Below, in pieces: positions 17,871-26,912 of a stretch of DNA of 64,000 nt. The stretch's first letter is position 1. Each line of letters opens with the position of its first letter. Origin of the DNA: Undibacterium sp. 5I1 (lineage in GTDB: Bacteria; Pseudomonadota; Gammaproteobacteria; Burkholderiales; Burkholderiaceae_D); NCBI RefSeq assembly GCF_034314085.1, contig NZ_JAVIWI010000001.1, forward strand, positions 2,046,001 to 2,110,000, in the 5' to 3' direction. The position numbers were made by a program, and so were the translations under genes. The notes under the pieces were generated by a model. That model was not told the DNA's origin. It worked only from the letters and a program-made list of their open reading frames with translations, and ran no database searches.

Positions 17871-18539
17871 TTAATCACCAAAAACTTCGCTGTATAAATC
17901 TTGTATTTCTTGTGCTGTTTGCTGATCCGCACATTCGCTGATTGCTAGTCCTTCTTGGTAGGCTTGATGCAACACTGCATCAGCGTGTATCGGCCGGGCA
18001 AAGAATTCTGCACAGGGAATGCCGGCGACAAATTGCCTGACAGCGTCTAAGCAGGCGAATGTGGGATAGGTGGAACGGTAAGTGATGACAACGAGAATAC
18101 GAAGACTGGGATTGAGTTCACGTGCGGTGGCAATTCTTGCGGTGAGTTTGTCTTCGCTAAAGCAATTTGAATCTACAGCATCAAGCATACCTACATTAAA
18201 TTGATCGGAGTCCAAGGCAATGATCACCAAACCTGCAGCGATCAGTGCCGATCTGCTGCCAAGAGAATCACGAGCCTCAGTATCAATTACGATGTCTTGA
18301 AAGCGACAACCTAAATTTTCCAACTCTGGCTGCATGCCTTTGCCACTGATAGCACGCGCCATTACGGCAGGACTGATACCACTGGCATTGCGTTCAGCGC
18401 ACCAACCTATAGAAGATTGTTTGGGGTCGTTATCAAGCAACAAAACTCTGCGCCCGGTCTGGGTACGTAAGGCCGCAAGACTATCTGCCAGCATTGATTT
18501 TTCGGTGCCGCCAGTCTGGTTTGCAATCGTAATTATCAT
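17871..18539 (-). CDS. ParA/MinD-superfamily ATPase with altered Walker A
   Basis: A 222-residue ParA-type protein. The deviant Walker A motif, normally KGGxGKS/T, reads TGGTEKS (residues 9-15): the catalytic/phosphate lysine K14 and S15 remain but the signature lysine is Thr9 and a glycine is Glu13. Walker A' is LLLDNDPKQSS (D36, D38) and Walker B is DIVIDTEARDS (D86). Typical ParA partners (ParB, parS) are not nearby; instead it leads a tight operon with a MarC-like membrane protein and a ParA-like pseudo-ATPase. It may position or regulate the membrane protein; this is inference. R2 copy B lies in its upstream region. ATPase activity is uncertain because of the motif changes. Confidence 0.8.
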   Translation of the reverse strand: MIITIANQTGGTEKSMLADSLAALRTQTGRRVLLLDNDPKQSSIGWCAERNASGISPAVMARAISGKGMQPELENLGCRFQDIVIDTEARDSLGSRSALIAAGLVIIALDSDQFNVGMLDAVDSNCFSEDKLTARIATARELNPSLRILVVITYRSTYPTFACLDAVRQFVAGIPCAEFFARPIHADAVLHQAYQEGLAISECADQQTAQEIQDLYSEVFGD

Positions 18540-18576
18540 AGTTTATTTTCTTGTACTGACTCTGTTTTAATCGGTT

Positions 18577-18688
18577 AGGACTTACGCAAAATTGTTCCAG
18601 CAAGGCGCAGCGACGACGACATTACTTTAGTACGGCTAGGAGCTGTAACGTAGCTGTAAGGCAGCTGGGGCGGTTTTGCGTAAGTCCT
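18577..18688 (+). repeat. R2 interspersed repeat, copy B (full length)
   Basis: A 112-bp element with perfect 15-bp terminal inverted repeats AGGACTTACGCAAAA / TTTTGCGTAAGTCCT and a core containing CCAGCAAGGCGCAGCGACGA and CGGCTAGGAGCTG. It fills the gap between the dapA-like stop codon and the ParA-like start codon. Confidence 0.9.
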
Positions 18689-18695
18689 ATGGTGT

Positions 18696-19703
18696 TCAAT
18701 GAACCAGTTCTGCACTTTGTTCTGAAGCCAGCTCAGCAGAACATTTAGGACAAAATGTCGTCTCGGTGATTAACTGTAATTGCAATTCACTCTGTGATAT
18801 TTTCGGTGAGTTAAAATTTAATACGCTGGGACTAGGTATCGCCATTACTTGCTCCAAGACTTTTGCTAACTGGAGTTTTCCCTTATTAGACATGGGTGTC
18901 ATCGGTAAGCGCACGCTGTCTTCCATGCCCCACAACATGGATAAAGCAGCTTTGACCGGCGCTGGATTTGGTTCCGAAAATAGGACTTTAATTAATGGTA
19001 ATAATTGACTAAATAAGGCTAAGGCTTCTCGCGTTTTTGAGTGCCGTATTAAGTGCAATAAATGGACAAATAAATCTGGGCGTATGTGTGCGGATGCAGA
19101 AATAGCGCCCTGCGCGCCCATGGCAAATACATCAAACATCAATGCGTCGTCACCGCATAAAACATTGAGTCCGCTCTGGCTAAGTAGTGCGCTGGTTTGA
19201 TCTAATTGACCGCCGCAATCTTTAATTGCGACAAACTTAGGATTAACGGCAAGCGCGGCGACCGTTTCTACATCAATATTTACGCCAGTTCTGGAGGGAA
19301 TGTTATATAAAATAATGGGACGCCCACTCGCTGCGGCCAAGGCTTCAAAATGCAAGCGAATACCTTCTTGCGATGGACGAACATAAGCAGGTGCAGAAAT
19401 CAGGTAAGCGGCTGGCGCAGTACCAAAACGTTTCAAGCGCTCTACCATCGCATGCGTACCGCTGCCACTTAAACCTAATGCGACAGGACAATTGGCAGGA
19501 ACCGCTTCTTGAATCGCAGCGAGCAATCGCGCTTGTTCTGTATCATCAAGGGTCGCGGCCTCACCGGTAGTGCCACAAACAACCAGACCTTTGACGCCTG
19601 CATCAGTCATTTGCAGAGCAAGTTGTTGAGCGGCTCTCAAATCAATTTTTTGTTGTCGGAATGGCGTGACCAAAGGCACCCAAATACCATCAAAAGTAGT
19701 CAT
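18696..19703 (-). CDS. dapA: DapA-family 4-hydroxy-tetrahydrodipicolinate synthase with C-terminal extension
   Basis: Condenses pyruvate with aspartate semialdehyde in lysine synthesis, or carries out another pyruvate-aldol reaction of the family. With the ATG at 19703 (MTTFDGIWVPL), catalytic positions match the E. coli enzyme numbering: Thr45/Thr46 (GTTGE), Tyr107, Tyr133 (ILYNIPSRTG), Arg138 and Schiff-base Lys161 (AIKDCGG). The TTG 24 bp upstream is an unlikely start. The protein has 335 residues against about 292 usual. The extra C-terminal tail holds a CPKC pair near residue 315, possibly half of a zinc site. The gene is monocistronic, and whether it is the main lysine enzyme cannot be decided. 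Confidence 0.85.
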   Translation of the reverse strand: MTTFDGIWVPLVTPFRQQKIDLRAAQQLALQMTDAGVKGLVVCGTTGEAATLDDTEQARLLAAIQEAVPANCPVALGLSGSGTHAMVERLKRFGTAPAAYLISAPAYVRPSQEGIRLHFEALAAASGRPIILYNIPSRTGVNIDVETVAALAVNPKFVAIKDCGGQLDQTSALLSQSGLNVLCGDDALMFDVFAMGAQGAISASAHIRPDLFVHLLHLIRHSKTREALALFSQLLPLIKVLFSEPNPAPVKAALSMLWGMEDSVRLPMTPMSNKGKLQLAKVLEQVMAIPSPSVLNFNSPKISQSELQLQLITETTFCPKCSAELASEQSAELVH

Positions 19704-19801
19704 GATCAGCTTCTTATATAAGGACAAATGGTTTGACTTCTCAAAATTTGTAACGCTCTTCGCGCTGATGAAACTTAAGCAAACTTGAGCGAACGTAAAA
19801 T

Positions 19802-20239
19802 TTAGCGGGCAGGCGCTGGAGAAATTGGGGTGATTTTGCCGAACTCTGCACTAGGCAAGGCAGTCATCACGGCATGGATAATAGTTTCAACCGCTGGCTT
19901 AGCCAGGCACAACCAAACGATCATACGACTCGCATGATCGACAGGCTGCATGCGGATATAAGTCACCATCTTGCCGCAACGATTCAAAATCAAATGTCTT
20001 AACTCAGTGGCACAATCGCTTTCTACCGTAATGCGCATCATAAAATCTGGCGTAACAGCTTGACGTTGAATGCGATAAGAAACTTTGGGAAGCAAAGTGA
20101 CTGTCGGCGACGCGTATTTTTGTCTTGCCAGAGAAGAGTTACTATTGTTATTGACGTCAGATACTGTTGTGCTCATCGAGGTCAATGCAGAGACCAGAGA
20201 AAAACGCGGAGAACTGCTAATAGAAGTAATGCGATTCAT
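19802..20239 (-). CDS. Uncharacterised small protein, possible ACT-like fold
   Basis: An unrecognised 145-residue protein if translation starts at the ATG at 20239 (MNRITSISSS); a TTG 33 bp upstream is also in frame. The first 55 residues are Ser/Thr/Asn-rich and probably disordered. Residues from about 58 on (VSYRIQRQAV..MMRITVESD..LRHLILNRCGKMVTYIRMQP..SRMIVWLCL..VETIIHAVMTALP) alternate strands and helices like a beta-alpha-beta-beta-alpha-beta ACT-type domain. The next gene on the strand is the dapA-like gene across a 75-bp gap, from 19727 to 19801, so they could be co-transcribed. No catalytic motif seen. Confidence 0.6.
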   Translation of the reverse strand: MNRITSISSSPRFSLVSALTSMSTTVSDVNNNSNSSLARQKYASPTVTLLPKVSYRIQRQAVTPDFMMRITVESDCATELRHLILNRCGKMVTYIRMQPVDHASRMIVWLCLAKPAVETIIHAVMTALPSAEFGKITPISPAPAR

Positions 20240-20370
20240 GGAGATTTGCACGGGTTGTTGTGGTGATTCCAAGATAGCACCGGCGCAGTAAAGATTCTCT
20301 AAAAAGGTCCGCTGAAGATATAAACATTACATAAAAATGACTTATCGGCTTTTTACTCCGCCAACAAAAA

Positions 20371-20396
20371 AGCCACTTTTTTCAAAGTGGCTGACT
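20371..20396 (-). terminator. Terminator of the nuo-DUF2818-NUDIX operon
   Basis: The stem AGCCACTTT / AAAGTGGCT, followed on the minus strand by a T run (CTTTTTTGTTGG), lies about 65 bp past the NUDIX stop codon. Confidence 0.8.
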
Positions 20397-20454
20397 TGGT
20401 CTTCAGTTATGCGTTTAATCTATCTGATCAATTTCTTTTGTGATTTTTAGATAC

Positions 20455-21030
20455 TCACCAATTTTCAGAGAGTACTTTTTGTAGCCAGAAACTACCGATC
20501 ACTGTTTTTACATCCGTAATTTTTCCTGTTTTTACCCAATCGAGTAACTCGGGCAAAGTGGCATGGAAAGTTTCTAAAAACTCCTCTTCATCCAACTGCG
20601 ATTCGCCTGCAATCAGGCCACGTGCAAGAAAAATATCCAGGTGTTCGTCCGAATAGGCAATTGCGTTATGAATGGTGCATAGGTAGCGCCATTCGGTCGC
20701 TGTATAGCCTGTCTCTTCGCGTAATTCACGCTGGGCGCACACTAAAGCATCCTCATTTGGATCGATCTTACCAGCAGGGAATTCAATAAAGACTTGATTC
20801 AACGGATAACGAAACTGGCGTTCCATTAGTACAGTACCGTCGTCAAATACAGGCAAGATAACGACTGCGCCGGGATGTTTGATGTACTCGCGTGTCACAT
20901 GCTTACCGTCGGGTAAGCTCACCGTATCTTTTTCTACTTTAAGAAAACTACCGGAGTAGGCCAACTCACCGCTGACTTTAGTTTCTGCCAAATGTGGATT
21001 TGTCGCTGCATCCAAAGTCAATTTATCCAT
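20455..21030 (-). CDS. nudF: NUDIX hydrolase, ADP-ribose pyrophosphatase type
   Basis: Probably cleaves ADP-ribose or related nucleoside diphosphate sugars to limit unwanted ADP-ribosylation. The 191 residues contain a complete Nudix box, GKIDPNEDALVCAQRELREE followed by TGY, which fits Gx5Ex7REUxEExGU. The ADPRase-like pattern includes an N-terminal VSLPDGKHVTREYIKHPGAVVILP strand region and PLNQVFIEFPAGKID before the box. Its start overlaps the DUF2818 gene by 8 bp, so it is the last gene of the complex I operon, a placement common in Burkholderiales. Substrate assignment is by family. Confidence 0.9.
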   Translation of the reverse strand: MDKLTLDAATNPHLAETKVSGELAYSGSFLKVEKDTVSLPDGKHVTREYIKHPGAVVILPVFDDGTVLMERQFRYPLNQVFIEFPAGKIDPNEDALVCAQRELREETGYTATEWRYLCTIHNAIAYSDEHLDIFLARGLIAGESQLDEEEFLETFHATLPELLDWVKTGKITDVKTVIGSFWLQKVLSENW

Positions 21031-21331
21031 GTTGTTTTCTCAAATACCGATAAACAAATCCAGGGAAAGCGAGAACCAAGAATAAACATGCCGTGATTGA
21101 GTAGAACTCCCACGTTTGTGTAAATCGATTACCCGCTTGAGCTTCTAATAAACTAGCTAAGCTACCGATCACAAAGTAGAGAACAATCAGTTCTAGCAAA
21201 CGACACCAGAGAGGTTTAACAAGCCAGGTTTTCACAGAGATAAAAGAAAACAAACGCTCATTAAAAAAAGGCAAATTGGCGGCGATTATGGATAAAATAA
21301 TCACTAGCCAACTTGAGGCGGATACATCCAC
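21023..21331 (-). CDS. DUF2818 family membrane protein
   Basis: A 102-residue inner-membrane protein with three hydrophobic segments (about 7-25, 42-64, 75-96) and the phrase AANLPFFNERLF typical of DUF2818. It lies 21 bp after nuoN and overlaps the NUDIX gene by 8 bp. Its steady place behind nuoN suggests a link to complex I assembly or operon history, but function is unknown. Confidence 0.88.
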   Translation of the reverse strand: MDVSASSWLVIILSIIAANLPFFNERLFSFISVKTWLVKPLWCRLLELIVLYFVIGSLASLLEAQAGNRFTQTWEFYSITACLFLVLAFPGFVYRYLRKQHG

Positions 21332-21352
21332 TTTAGATTCCTACCAAGTACA

Positions 21353-22828
21353 TCAGGAGGCCAGTGTCTTGATGATCGCATTACTGCATGCTGCCATCAA
21401 TGCCCCAGGCATCAAACCCATGGCTAATACCGCGATACCATTAATACTTAAGACAATACGCATATCGGTGCTTGCGATGATAGGACTATTATCTGCAGGC
21501 TGATCAAAGTACATCAATTTGACAATGCGTATGTAGTAGAAGGCACCAATCAGGGAGAACAAGACAGCTGCCACAGCCAACCATACGTGCCCTGTAGCCA
21601 GAACAGCTTTAAGTACGGACAACTTAGCGTAGAAACCCATCATTGGAGGAATACCTGCCAAAGAGAACATCAACAGTAACATCACTAATGCAAACCAAGG
21701 ACTACGTTTATTCAAACCCTTTAAATCATCGAGATTTTCCGCCTCAAAACCTGAGCGCGACAACAACATGATGACGCCGAATGTACCTAAAGTAGTTAAT
21801 ACATAGGTAATGCTATAAAACATCGAAGCACTGTAGGCTTCAGCCGCAAAACTCGTATTGCCATCGACTACACCTGACAACAGACCAAGCAACATAAAAC
21901 CCATTTGTGAAATAGTCGAGTAAGCAAGCATACGTTTCAGATTAGTCTGTGCAATCGCAGTGATATTACCGACAGCCATCGACATCACTGCCAATACGAT
22001 CAACATTTGCTGCCAATCCACCGCCATTGGGAACAGGCCTTCAACCAACAAACGGAAACATATTGCAAACGCAGCCAACTTAGGTGCACCACCCAGTAAT
22101 AAAGTTACAACCGTTGGGGAGCCTTGATATACATCGGGCACCCACATATGGAAAGGAACCGCACCCAATTTGAAGGCCAAACCAGCAACCAGAAAGACAA
22201 TACCAAATACCAAAATCAACTTATTTGCCGCTGGTGAAGCAGCAGCTTTAGCAACTTCGGACAAATCCAAAGAACCTGTAGCCCCATACAACATAGAAAT
22301 ACCATACAAAAGGAAGCCAGAAGCTAATGCGCCGAGAATGAAGTATTTCATCGCGGCTTCAGTAGAAATTGTATGATCGCGACGCAAAGCAACTAGGGCA
22401 TACAAAGACAAAGACATGAGTTCTAGACCGAGGTAAATCACCAGAAAATTATTCCCAGAGATCATTACCATTTGTCCCAATAGAGAGAACAAGGCCAGTA
22501 CATAAAACTCACCTCCCAATTTTCCGTTTGTCATGCCACGATCAGAAGCATATTGACGTCCGTAAATTAAAGTCAAACCAACTGCAATGTATGAAAATAT
22601 TTTAAGAAGATTCGACATCGGGTCCGATACGAACATCTTATTACTAAAATAAATTGAGCCGTCACCACTAGGGTTGATCAAAGTCAAAACGCCGCATATG
22701 ACCAAACTCAATATGCTCAACACATATGTCACATTGCGCTTATCGTCTGCAAGAAACATGTCAATCAGCAAAATAACGCAGATTGCTGAGAGCAAGAAAA
22801 TTTCAGGATAAAGTGGTATCAGGTTCAT
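21353..22828 (-). CDS. nuoN: NADH-quinone oxidoreductase subunit N
   Basis: One of three antiporter-like proton-pumping subunits in the membrane arm of complex I. The 491 residues form about 14 transmembrane helices. Characteristic are the lysine and glutamate in the channel helices ([50 protein letters not shown]) and [18 protein letters not shown]. It is the last structural subunit gene of the nuo operon, about 100 bp after nuoM. Confidence 0.97.
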   Translation of the reverse strand: MNLIPLYPEIFLLSAICVILLIDMFLADDKRNVTYVLSILSLVICGVLTLINPSGDGSIYFSNKMFVSDPMSNLLKIFSYIAVGLTLIYGRQYASDRGMTNGKLGGEFYVLALFSLLGQMVMISGNNFLVIYLGLELMSLSLYALVALRRDHTISTEAAMKYFILGALASGFLLYGISMLYGATGSLDLSEVAKAAASPAANKLILVFGIVFLVAGLAFKLGAVPFHMWVPDVYQGSPTVVTLLLGGAPKLAAFAICFRLLVEGLFPMAVDWQQMLIVLAVMSMAVGNITAIAQTNLKRMLAYSTISQMGFMLLGLLSGVVDGNTSFAAEAYSASMFYSITYVLTTLGTFGVIMLLSRSGFEAENLDDLKGLNKRSPWFALVMLLLMFSLAGIPPMMGFYAKLSVLKAVLATGHVWLAVAAVLFSLIGAFYYIRIVKLMYFDQPADNSPIIASTDMRIVLSINGIAVLAMGLMPGALMAACSNAIIKTLAS

Positions 22829-22928
22829 ATAGTTTCGTTTGTACTAGGTACTAGCATTGATCTGGATCTAAGCAGGCTGCAAAAACGTCAGCCTGCTTTC
22901 AGTCTTTTAATTTATATTGAATGCTCAA

Positions 22929-24422
22929 TCAAGGCGCTATTTTTGATGTTGCGACATGCTTCAATAAATCAGCCACAGAAACCTGCATTGCATCTGTAAA
23001 AGGTGCTGGATACAAACCCATCCAGATCACAGCAATCGCTAAAATACCGAGCATAAAAAATTCACGTTTATTGATGTCAGCTAATTTGGCAACGTGCTCG
23101 TGAACTATCGCTCCAAATACAACTCGTTTCACCATCCAAAGCGAATAGGCTGCGCCAAAAATCAATGCTGTCGCTGCTAACATTCCAATCCAGAAATTAA
23201 ATTGAACAGCTCCCAAAATCACCATAAATTCGCCAACAAAACCTGAGGTTGCTGGCAAGCCGCAGTTCGCCATCGAAAACAAAACGAATAGTGCAGCAAA
23301 CTTTGGCATAGTATTAACTACACCGCCGTAATCAACAATTTGACGTGAATGCACTCGGTCATACAAGACACCGATACACAAGAACATCGCAGCAGAAATA
23401 AATCCGTGAGAGATCATTTGAACAATGCCACCTTGTACTGACATGTTATTAAACATGAAGAAACCAAGAGTGACGAAACCCATGTGAGCGATCGATGAAT
23501 AAGCTACCAATTTTTTCATGTCTGCTTGCACTAATGCCACCAGACCAATGTAGATCACAGCAATCAGAGACAAGGTAATCATAAAGCCAGACAAGTAATG
23601 ACTAGCATCTGGCGCGATAGGTAAGGAAAAACGCAAGAATCCATAAGCGCCAAGCTTCAACATAATCGCAGCCAACACAACAGAACCACCAGTGGGTGCT
23701 TCTACGTGAGCATCTGGCAACCAGGTGTGTACCGGCCACATTGGCACTTTGACCGCAAATGCCATCAAGAAAGCCAGAAAAATCATGATTTGAGTTGACA
23801 ATGGCAAAGGCAATTGATGCCAAGCCATGATATCGAATGTATTACCTGCTTTGAAGTACAGATAGATAATCGCAACAAGGGTTAGCAAAGAACCCATCAA
23901 GGTGTACAGAAAAAATTTGAAGGCTGCATATACACGATTCGGCCCACCCCAAACACCAACAATAATAAACATTGGTATCAAAGTCGCTTCAAAAAACACA
24001 TAGAACAACAAACCATCAATAGCGCAGAACACACCTATCATCAAGCCTGAGAGAATCAAAAATGCCCCCATATATTGGGCAACTTGCTTTTCTACTACTT
24101 CCCACGCGGCTATCACAACAATCACCGTAACAAACGCTGTTAAGGGTACTAACCAGAGTGAAATACCGTCGATACCCAGGGCATAAAATACGTTAAACCG
24201 CTCTATCCAAGCGCTTTTTTCAATAAATTGCATTCCATGCGCAGTATTATCAAAGTGCTGGATCAAAGGAAGTGTCACCAACAAACTGGCAACTGAACCT
24301 ACCAGCGAGATACTACGGGTCAAACCAGGATTTGTATCCCGACCAAATGCTAGGACAAAGAATCCAAAAGCGATTGGACACCAGATTGCCAGGCTTAATA
24401 AGTAAGAAGTTGACTGCATCAT
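22929..24422 (-). CDS. nuoM: NADH-quinone oxidoreductase subunit M
   Basis: Antiporter-like proton-pumping subunit in the membrane arm of complex I, between NuoL and NuoN. The 497 residues are mostly hydrophobic, with FFEATLIPMFIIVGVWGG (channel glutamate), KFFLYTLMGSLLTLVA, KVPMWPVHTWLPDAHVEAPTGGSV and KKLVAYSSIAHMGFVTLGFF motifs. It starts 22 bp after nuoL. Confidence 0.97.
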   Translation of the reverse strand: MMQSTSYLLSLAIWCPIAFGFFVLAFGRDTNPGLTRSISLVGSVASLLVTLPLIQHFDNTAHGMQFIEKSAWIERFNVFYALGIDGISLWLVPLTAFVTVIVVIAAWEVVEKQVAQYMGAFLILSGLMIGVFCAIDGLLFYVFFEATLIPMFIIVGVWGGPNRVYAAFKFFLYTLMGSLLTLVAIIYLYFKAGNTFDIMAWHQLPLPLSTQIMIFLAFLMAFAVKVPMWPVHTWLPDAHVEAPTGGSVVLAAIMLKLGAYGFLRFSLPIAPDASHYLSGFMITLSLIAVIYIGLVALVQADMKKLVAYSSIAHMGFVTLGFFMFNNMSVQGGIVQMISHGFISAAMFLCIGVLYDRVHSRQIVDYGGVVNTMPKFAALFVLFSMANCGLPATSGFVGEFMVILGAVQFNFWIGMLAATALIFGAAYSLWMVKRVVFGAIVHEHVAKLADINKREFFMLGILAIAVIWMGLYPAPFTDAMQVSVADLLKHVATSKIAP

Positions 24423-24444
24423 GAGTTCTTTTTATATGAATTGC

Positions 24445-26511
24445 TTATTTAGCGAGAGGAAACATAAATGGAAACATGAAGTAGGTCAAGAAACCTAACA
24501 CCCCAAGTATCATTACAAACGCATAGTGGTACAAATAGCCAGTTTGGAACAAGCGTACGCCTCTAGACAACCAGCCAACAACTTTGGCGCTACCGTTTAC
24601 GATCAGACCATCAATCAGGCCTTTATCACCAACGTTCCACAGGCCGTTTCCAAGCATACGTGCGCCGCCAGCAAAAACGATTTCGTTGAATCTGTCCATA
24701 TAGTATTTATTGTCGAGCAAGTTATAGATAGCGTGCGCATGTTTCTTGATCGCCGTTGGAATTTCAGGCTTAAGCATATAAAAAACATAGGACGTAACAA
24801 CACCTGCTAAGGCCAACCAAAATGGCAATGATGTGAGAGCATGAATAGCCATTGCTAGAGGACCATGAAATTCCTGGGTAAGCTCTTCCATTGCAAGGTG
24901 AGCTTCATCTACGAAAATAACGCCCTTGAAAAAATTACCGAACAACATTGGCTCTATCGCAAAGAAACCTATCACTACCGAAGGAATTGCGAGCAAGACT
25001 AGTGGCAGCCAAACTACCATCGGCGATTCGTGTGGCTTTTGCCCGGGAGCCAAGCCATGATGATGTTCGTCGTGATCATCGTGTGCGTCGGCATGATGGT
25101 CATCGTGCGCATCCTGATGACCATGCGCATGTCCAAAATTCTCTTTACCGTGGAATACCAAGAAGTACATACGGAAGGAATAAAATGCAGTAACAAATAC
25201 GCCAGCCAGAACAGCAAATTGTGCGAAACCAGAACCAACGATATGACTCGCTTGCACCGCTTCGATAATGCTATCTTTTGAATAAAAACCTGAAAATAAT
25301 GGAGTACCAATTAAAGCTAAAGAACCTAACAAAGATGTAATCCATGTAATCGGCATGTATTTACGCAAACCGCCCATGTTCCGAATATCTTGGTCATGAT
25401 GCATACCGATAATCACGGAACCAGCAGCAAGGAATAATAAGGCTTTAAAGAACGCATGTGTCATTAAATGGAATACAGCAACCGAATACGCAGACGCACC
25501 CAAGGCCACGGTCATATAACCTAATTGCGACAAGGTTGAGTAAGCAACTACACGTTTAATATCATTTTGTATGATGCCTAAGAATCCCATGAACAGGGCA
25601 GTAATGGAACCTATCACCAGAATGAAAGACAATGCAGTGTCTGACAGTTCAAACAGAGGCGACATGCGCGCTACCATGAAGATACCTGCAGTAACCATCG
25701 TCGCCGCATGAATCAACGCAGAAATCGGTGTCGGGCCTTCCATTGAATCCGGCAGCCATACATGTAAAGGAAATTGTGCCGACTTGCCCATTGCACCAAT
25801 GAACAAACAAATACAAGCAACCGTTATCAACATCCAGTTAGTGCCCGGTAATAAGAATCTAGCCAACTCTTCTTTTTTAGCGAAAACTTCTGCGTAGTTC
25901 ATAGAACCAGCGTAAGCCAGCAGCAAACCAATGCCTAAAATGAAGCCAAAGTCACCTACACGATTGACTAAGAAAGCTTTCATATTTGCGTAGATAGCAG
26001 TTGGTTTTGTATACCAAAAGCCAATCAAAAGATAAGATACCAAGCCTACTGCTTCCCAACCGAAAAAGAGTTGTAGGAAGTTATTACTCATTACGAGCAT
26101 TAACATCGAAAACGTGAATAATGATATGTAGGAAAAGAATCGGTTATAACCTTCATCGTCCTTCATATATCCAATGGTATAAATGTGCACCATCAACGAC
26201 ACAAAAGTCACAACACACATCATCATAGCGGTCAGACTATCCACTAGAAAACCGACTTCGAGTTTAAGTCCTGCTACTTGCATCCATTGATAGAGAGTTC
26301 CATTGTAAGAAGCGCCATCAATCACCGATGACAGCGTCATACAAGAGATAATGAAAGCTATCAATACTCCTAAAATAGTAACCGTGTGAGAAACCTTACG
26401 ACCAACTAAGTTACCAAAAAATTTAGTGCCTAACAAACCTGCAATAGCAGAACCCGCCAAAGGCGCTAGAGGTACTGCTAGTAGTAAATGTGGGTTAAGT
26501 TGCCCCGCCAT
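24445..26511 (-). CDS. nuoL: NADH-quinone oxidoreductase subunit L, with His/Asp-rich loop
   Basis: Distal proton-pumping subunit of complex I with the long lateral helix. The 688 residues include FFGWEAVGLVSYLLIGFW, KSAQFPLHVWLPDSMEGPTPISALIHAATMV and KRVVAYSTLSQLGYMTVALG. Unusual is a strongly His/Asp-rich stretch at about residues 459-493 (25035-25135), containing runs such as HAHGHQDAHDDHH and HDEHHHG, set in the loop before the lateral-helix region. It is longer than the roughly 613 residues of E. coli NuoL. The loop might bind metal; that is inference. Confidence 0.97.
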   Translation of the reverse strand: MAGQLNPHLLLAVPLAPLAGSAIAGLLGTKFFGNLVGRKVSHTVTILGVLIAFIISCMTLSSVIDGASYNGTLYQWMQVAGLKLEVGFLVDSLTAMMMCVVTFVSLMVHIYTIGYMKDDEGYNRFFSYISLFTFSMLMLVMSNNFLQLFFGWEAVGLVSYLLIGFWYTKPTAIYANMKAFLVNRVGDFGFILGIGLLLAYAGSMNYAEVFAKKEELARFLLPGTNWMLITVACICLFIGAMGKSAQFPLHVWLPDSMEGPTPISALIHAATMVTAGIFMVARMSPLFELSDTALSFILVIGSITALFMGFLGIIQNDIKRVVAYSTLSQLGYMTVALGASAYSVAVFHLMTHAFFKALLFLAAGSVIIGMHHDQDIRNMGGLRKYMPITWITSLLGSLALIGTPLFSGFYSKDSIIEAVQASHIVGSGFAQFAVLAGVFVTAFYSFRMYFLVFHGKENFGHAHGHQDAHDDHHADAHDDHDEHHHGLAPGQKPHESPMVVWLPLVLLAIPSVVIGFFAIEPMLFGNFFKGVIFVDEAHLAMEELTQEFHGPLAMAIHALTSLPFWLALAGVVTSYVFYMLKPEIPTAIKKHAHAIYNLLDNKYYMDRFNEIVFAGGARMLGNGLWNVGDKGLIDGLIVNGSAKVVGWLSRGVRLFQTGYLYHYAFVMILGVLGFLTYFMFPFMFPLAK

Positions 26512-26603
26512 AATGACCCTTTGTGAGCTTATTGCTTTTTTAAACTGCCAGTGAATTTCATAATTTGCACTTATCTTAGAACATACAAATTAATAGAATT
26601 TAC

Positions 26604-26912
26604 TTACCCCTTAAGTGCATCTAAATCTTCTACGTTGATAGTATCCAAATTACGGAACATTACTACCAGAATCGCCAGGCCAATTGCAGATTCAGCCGCA
26701 GCCACAGTCAAGATAAAGAATACAAAAATCTGTCCAGCCGCATCACCCAAATAATGTGAGAAAGCGATGAAATTCATGTTCACAGCTAAGAGCATTAGCT
26801 CAATTGCCATCAGCAAAACTATAATATTTTTGCGATTAAGAAAAATACCTACAATAGATATTGCAAACAGAATTGCTCCCAATATCAGGTAGTGCGTCAA
26901 TGTCAAAGTCAT
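26604..26912 (-). CDS. nuoK: NADH-quinone oxidoreductase subunit K
   Basis: Small membrane-arm subunit of complex I, 102 residues with three helices. The helix glutamates of the proton path are seen in [15 protein letters not shown] and [13 protein letters not shown]. The start overlaps the nuoJ stop by 4 bp. Confidence 0.97.
   Translation of the reverse strand: MTLTLTHYLILGAILFAISIVGIFLNRKNIIVLLMAIELMLLAVNMNFIAFSHYLGDAAGQIFVFFILTVAAAESAIGLAILVVMFRNLDTINVEDLDALKG

Noticed and set aside
16561..18539. Plasmid or chromosome partition locus (parABS)
   Set aside because: No ParB gene or parS-like palindrome lies nearby and the neighbour is a membrane protein.
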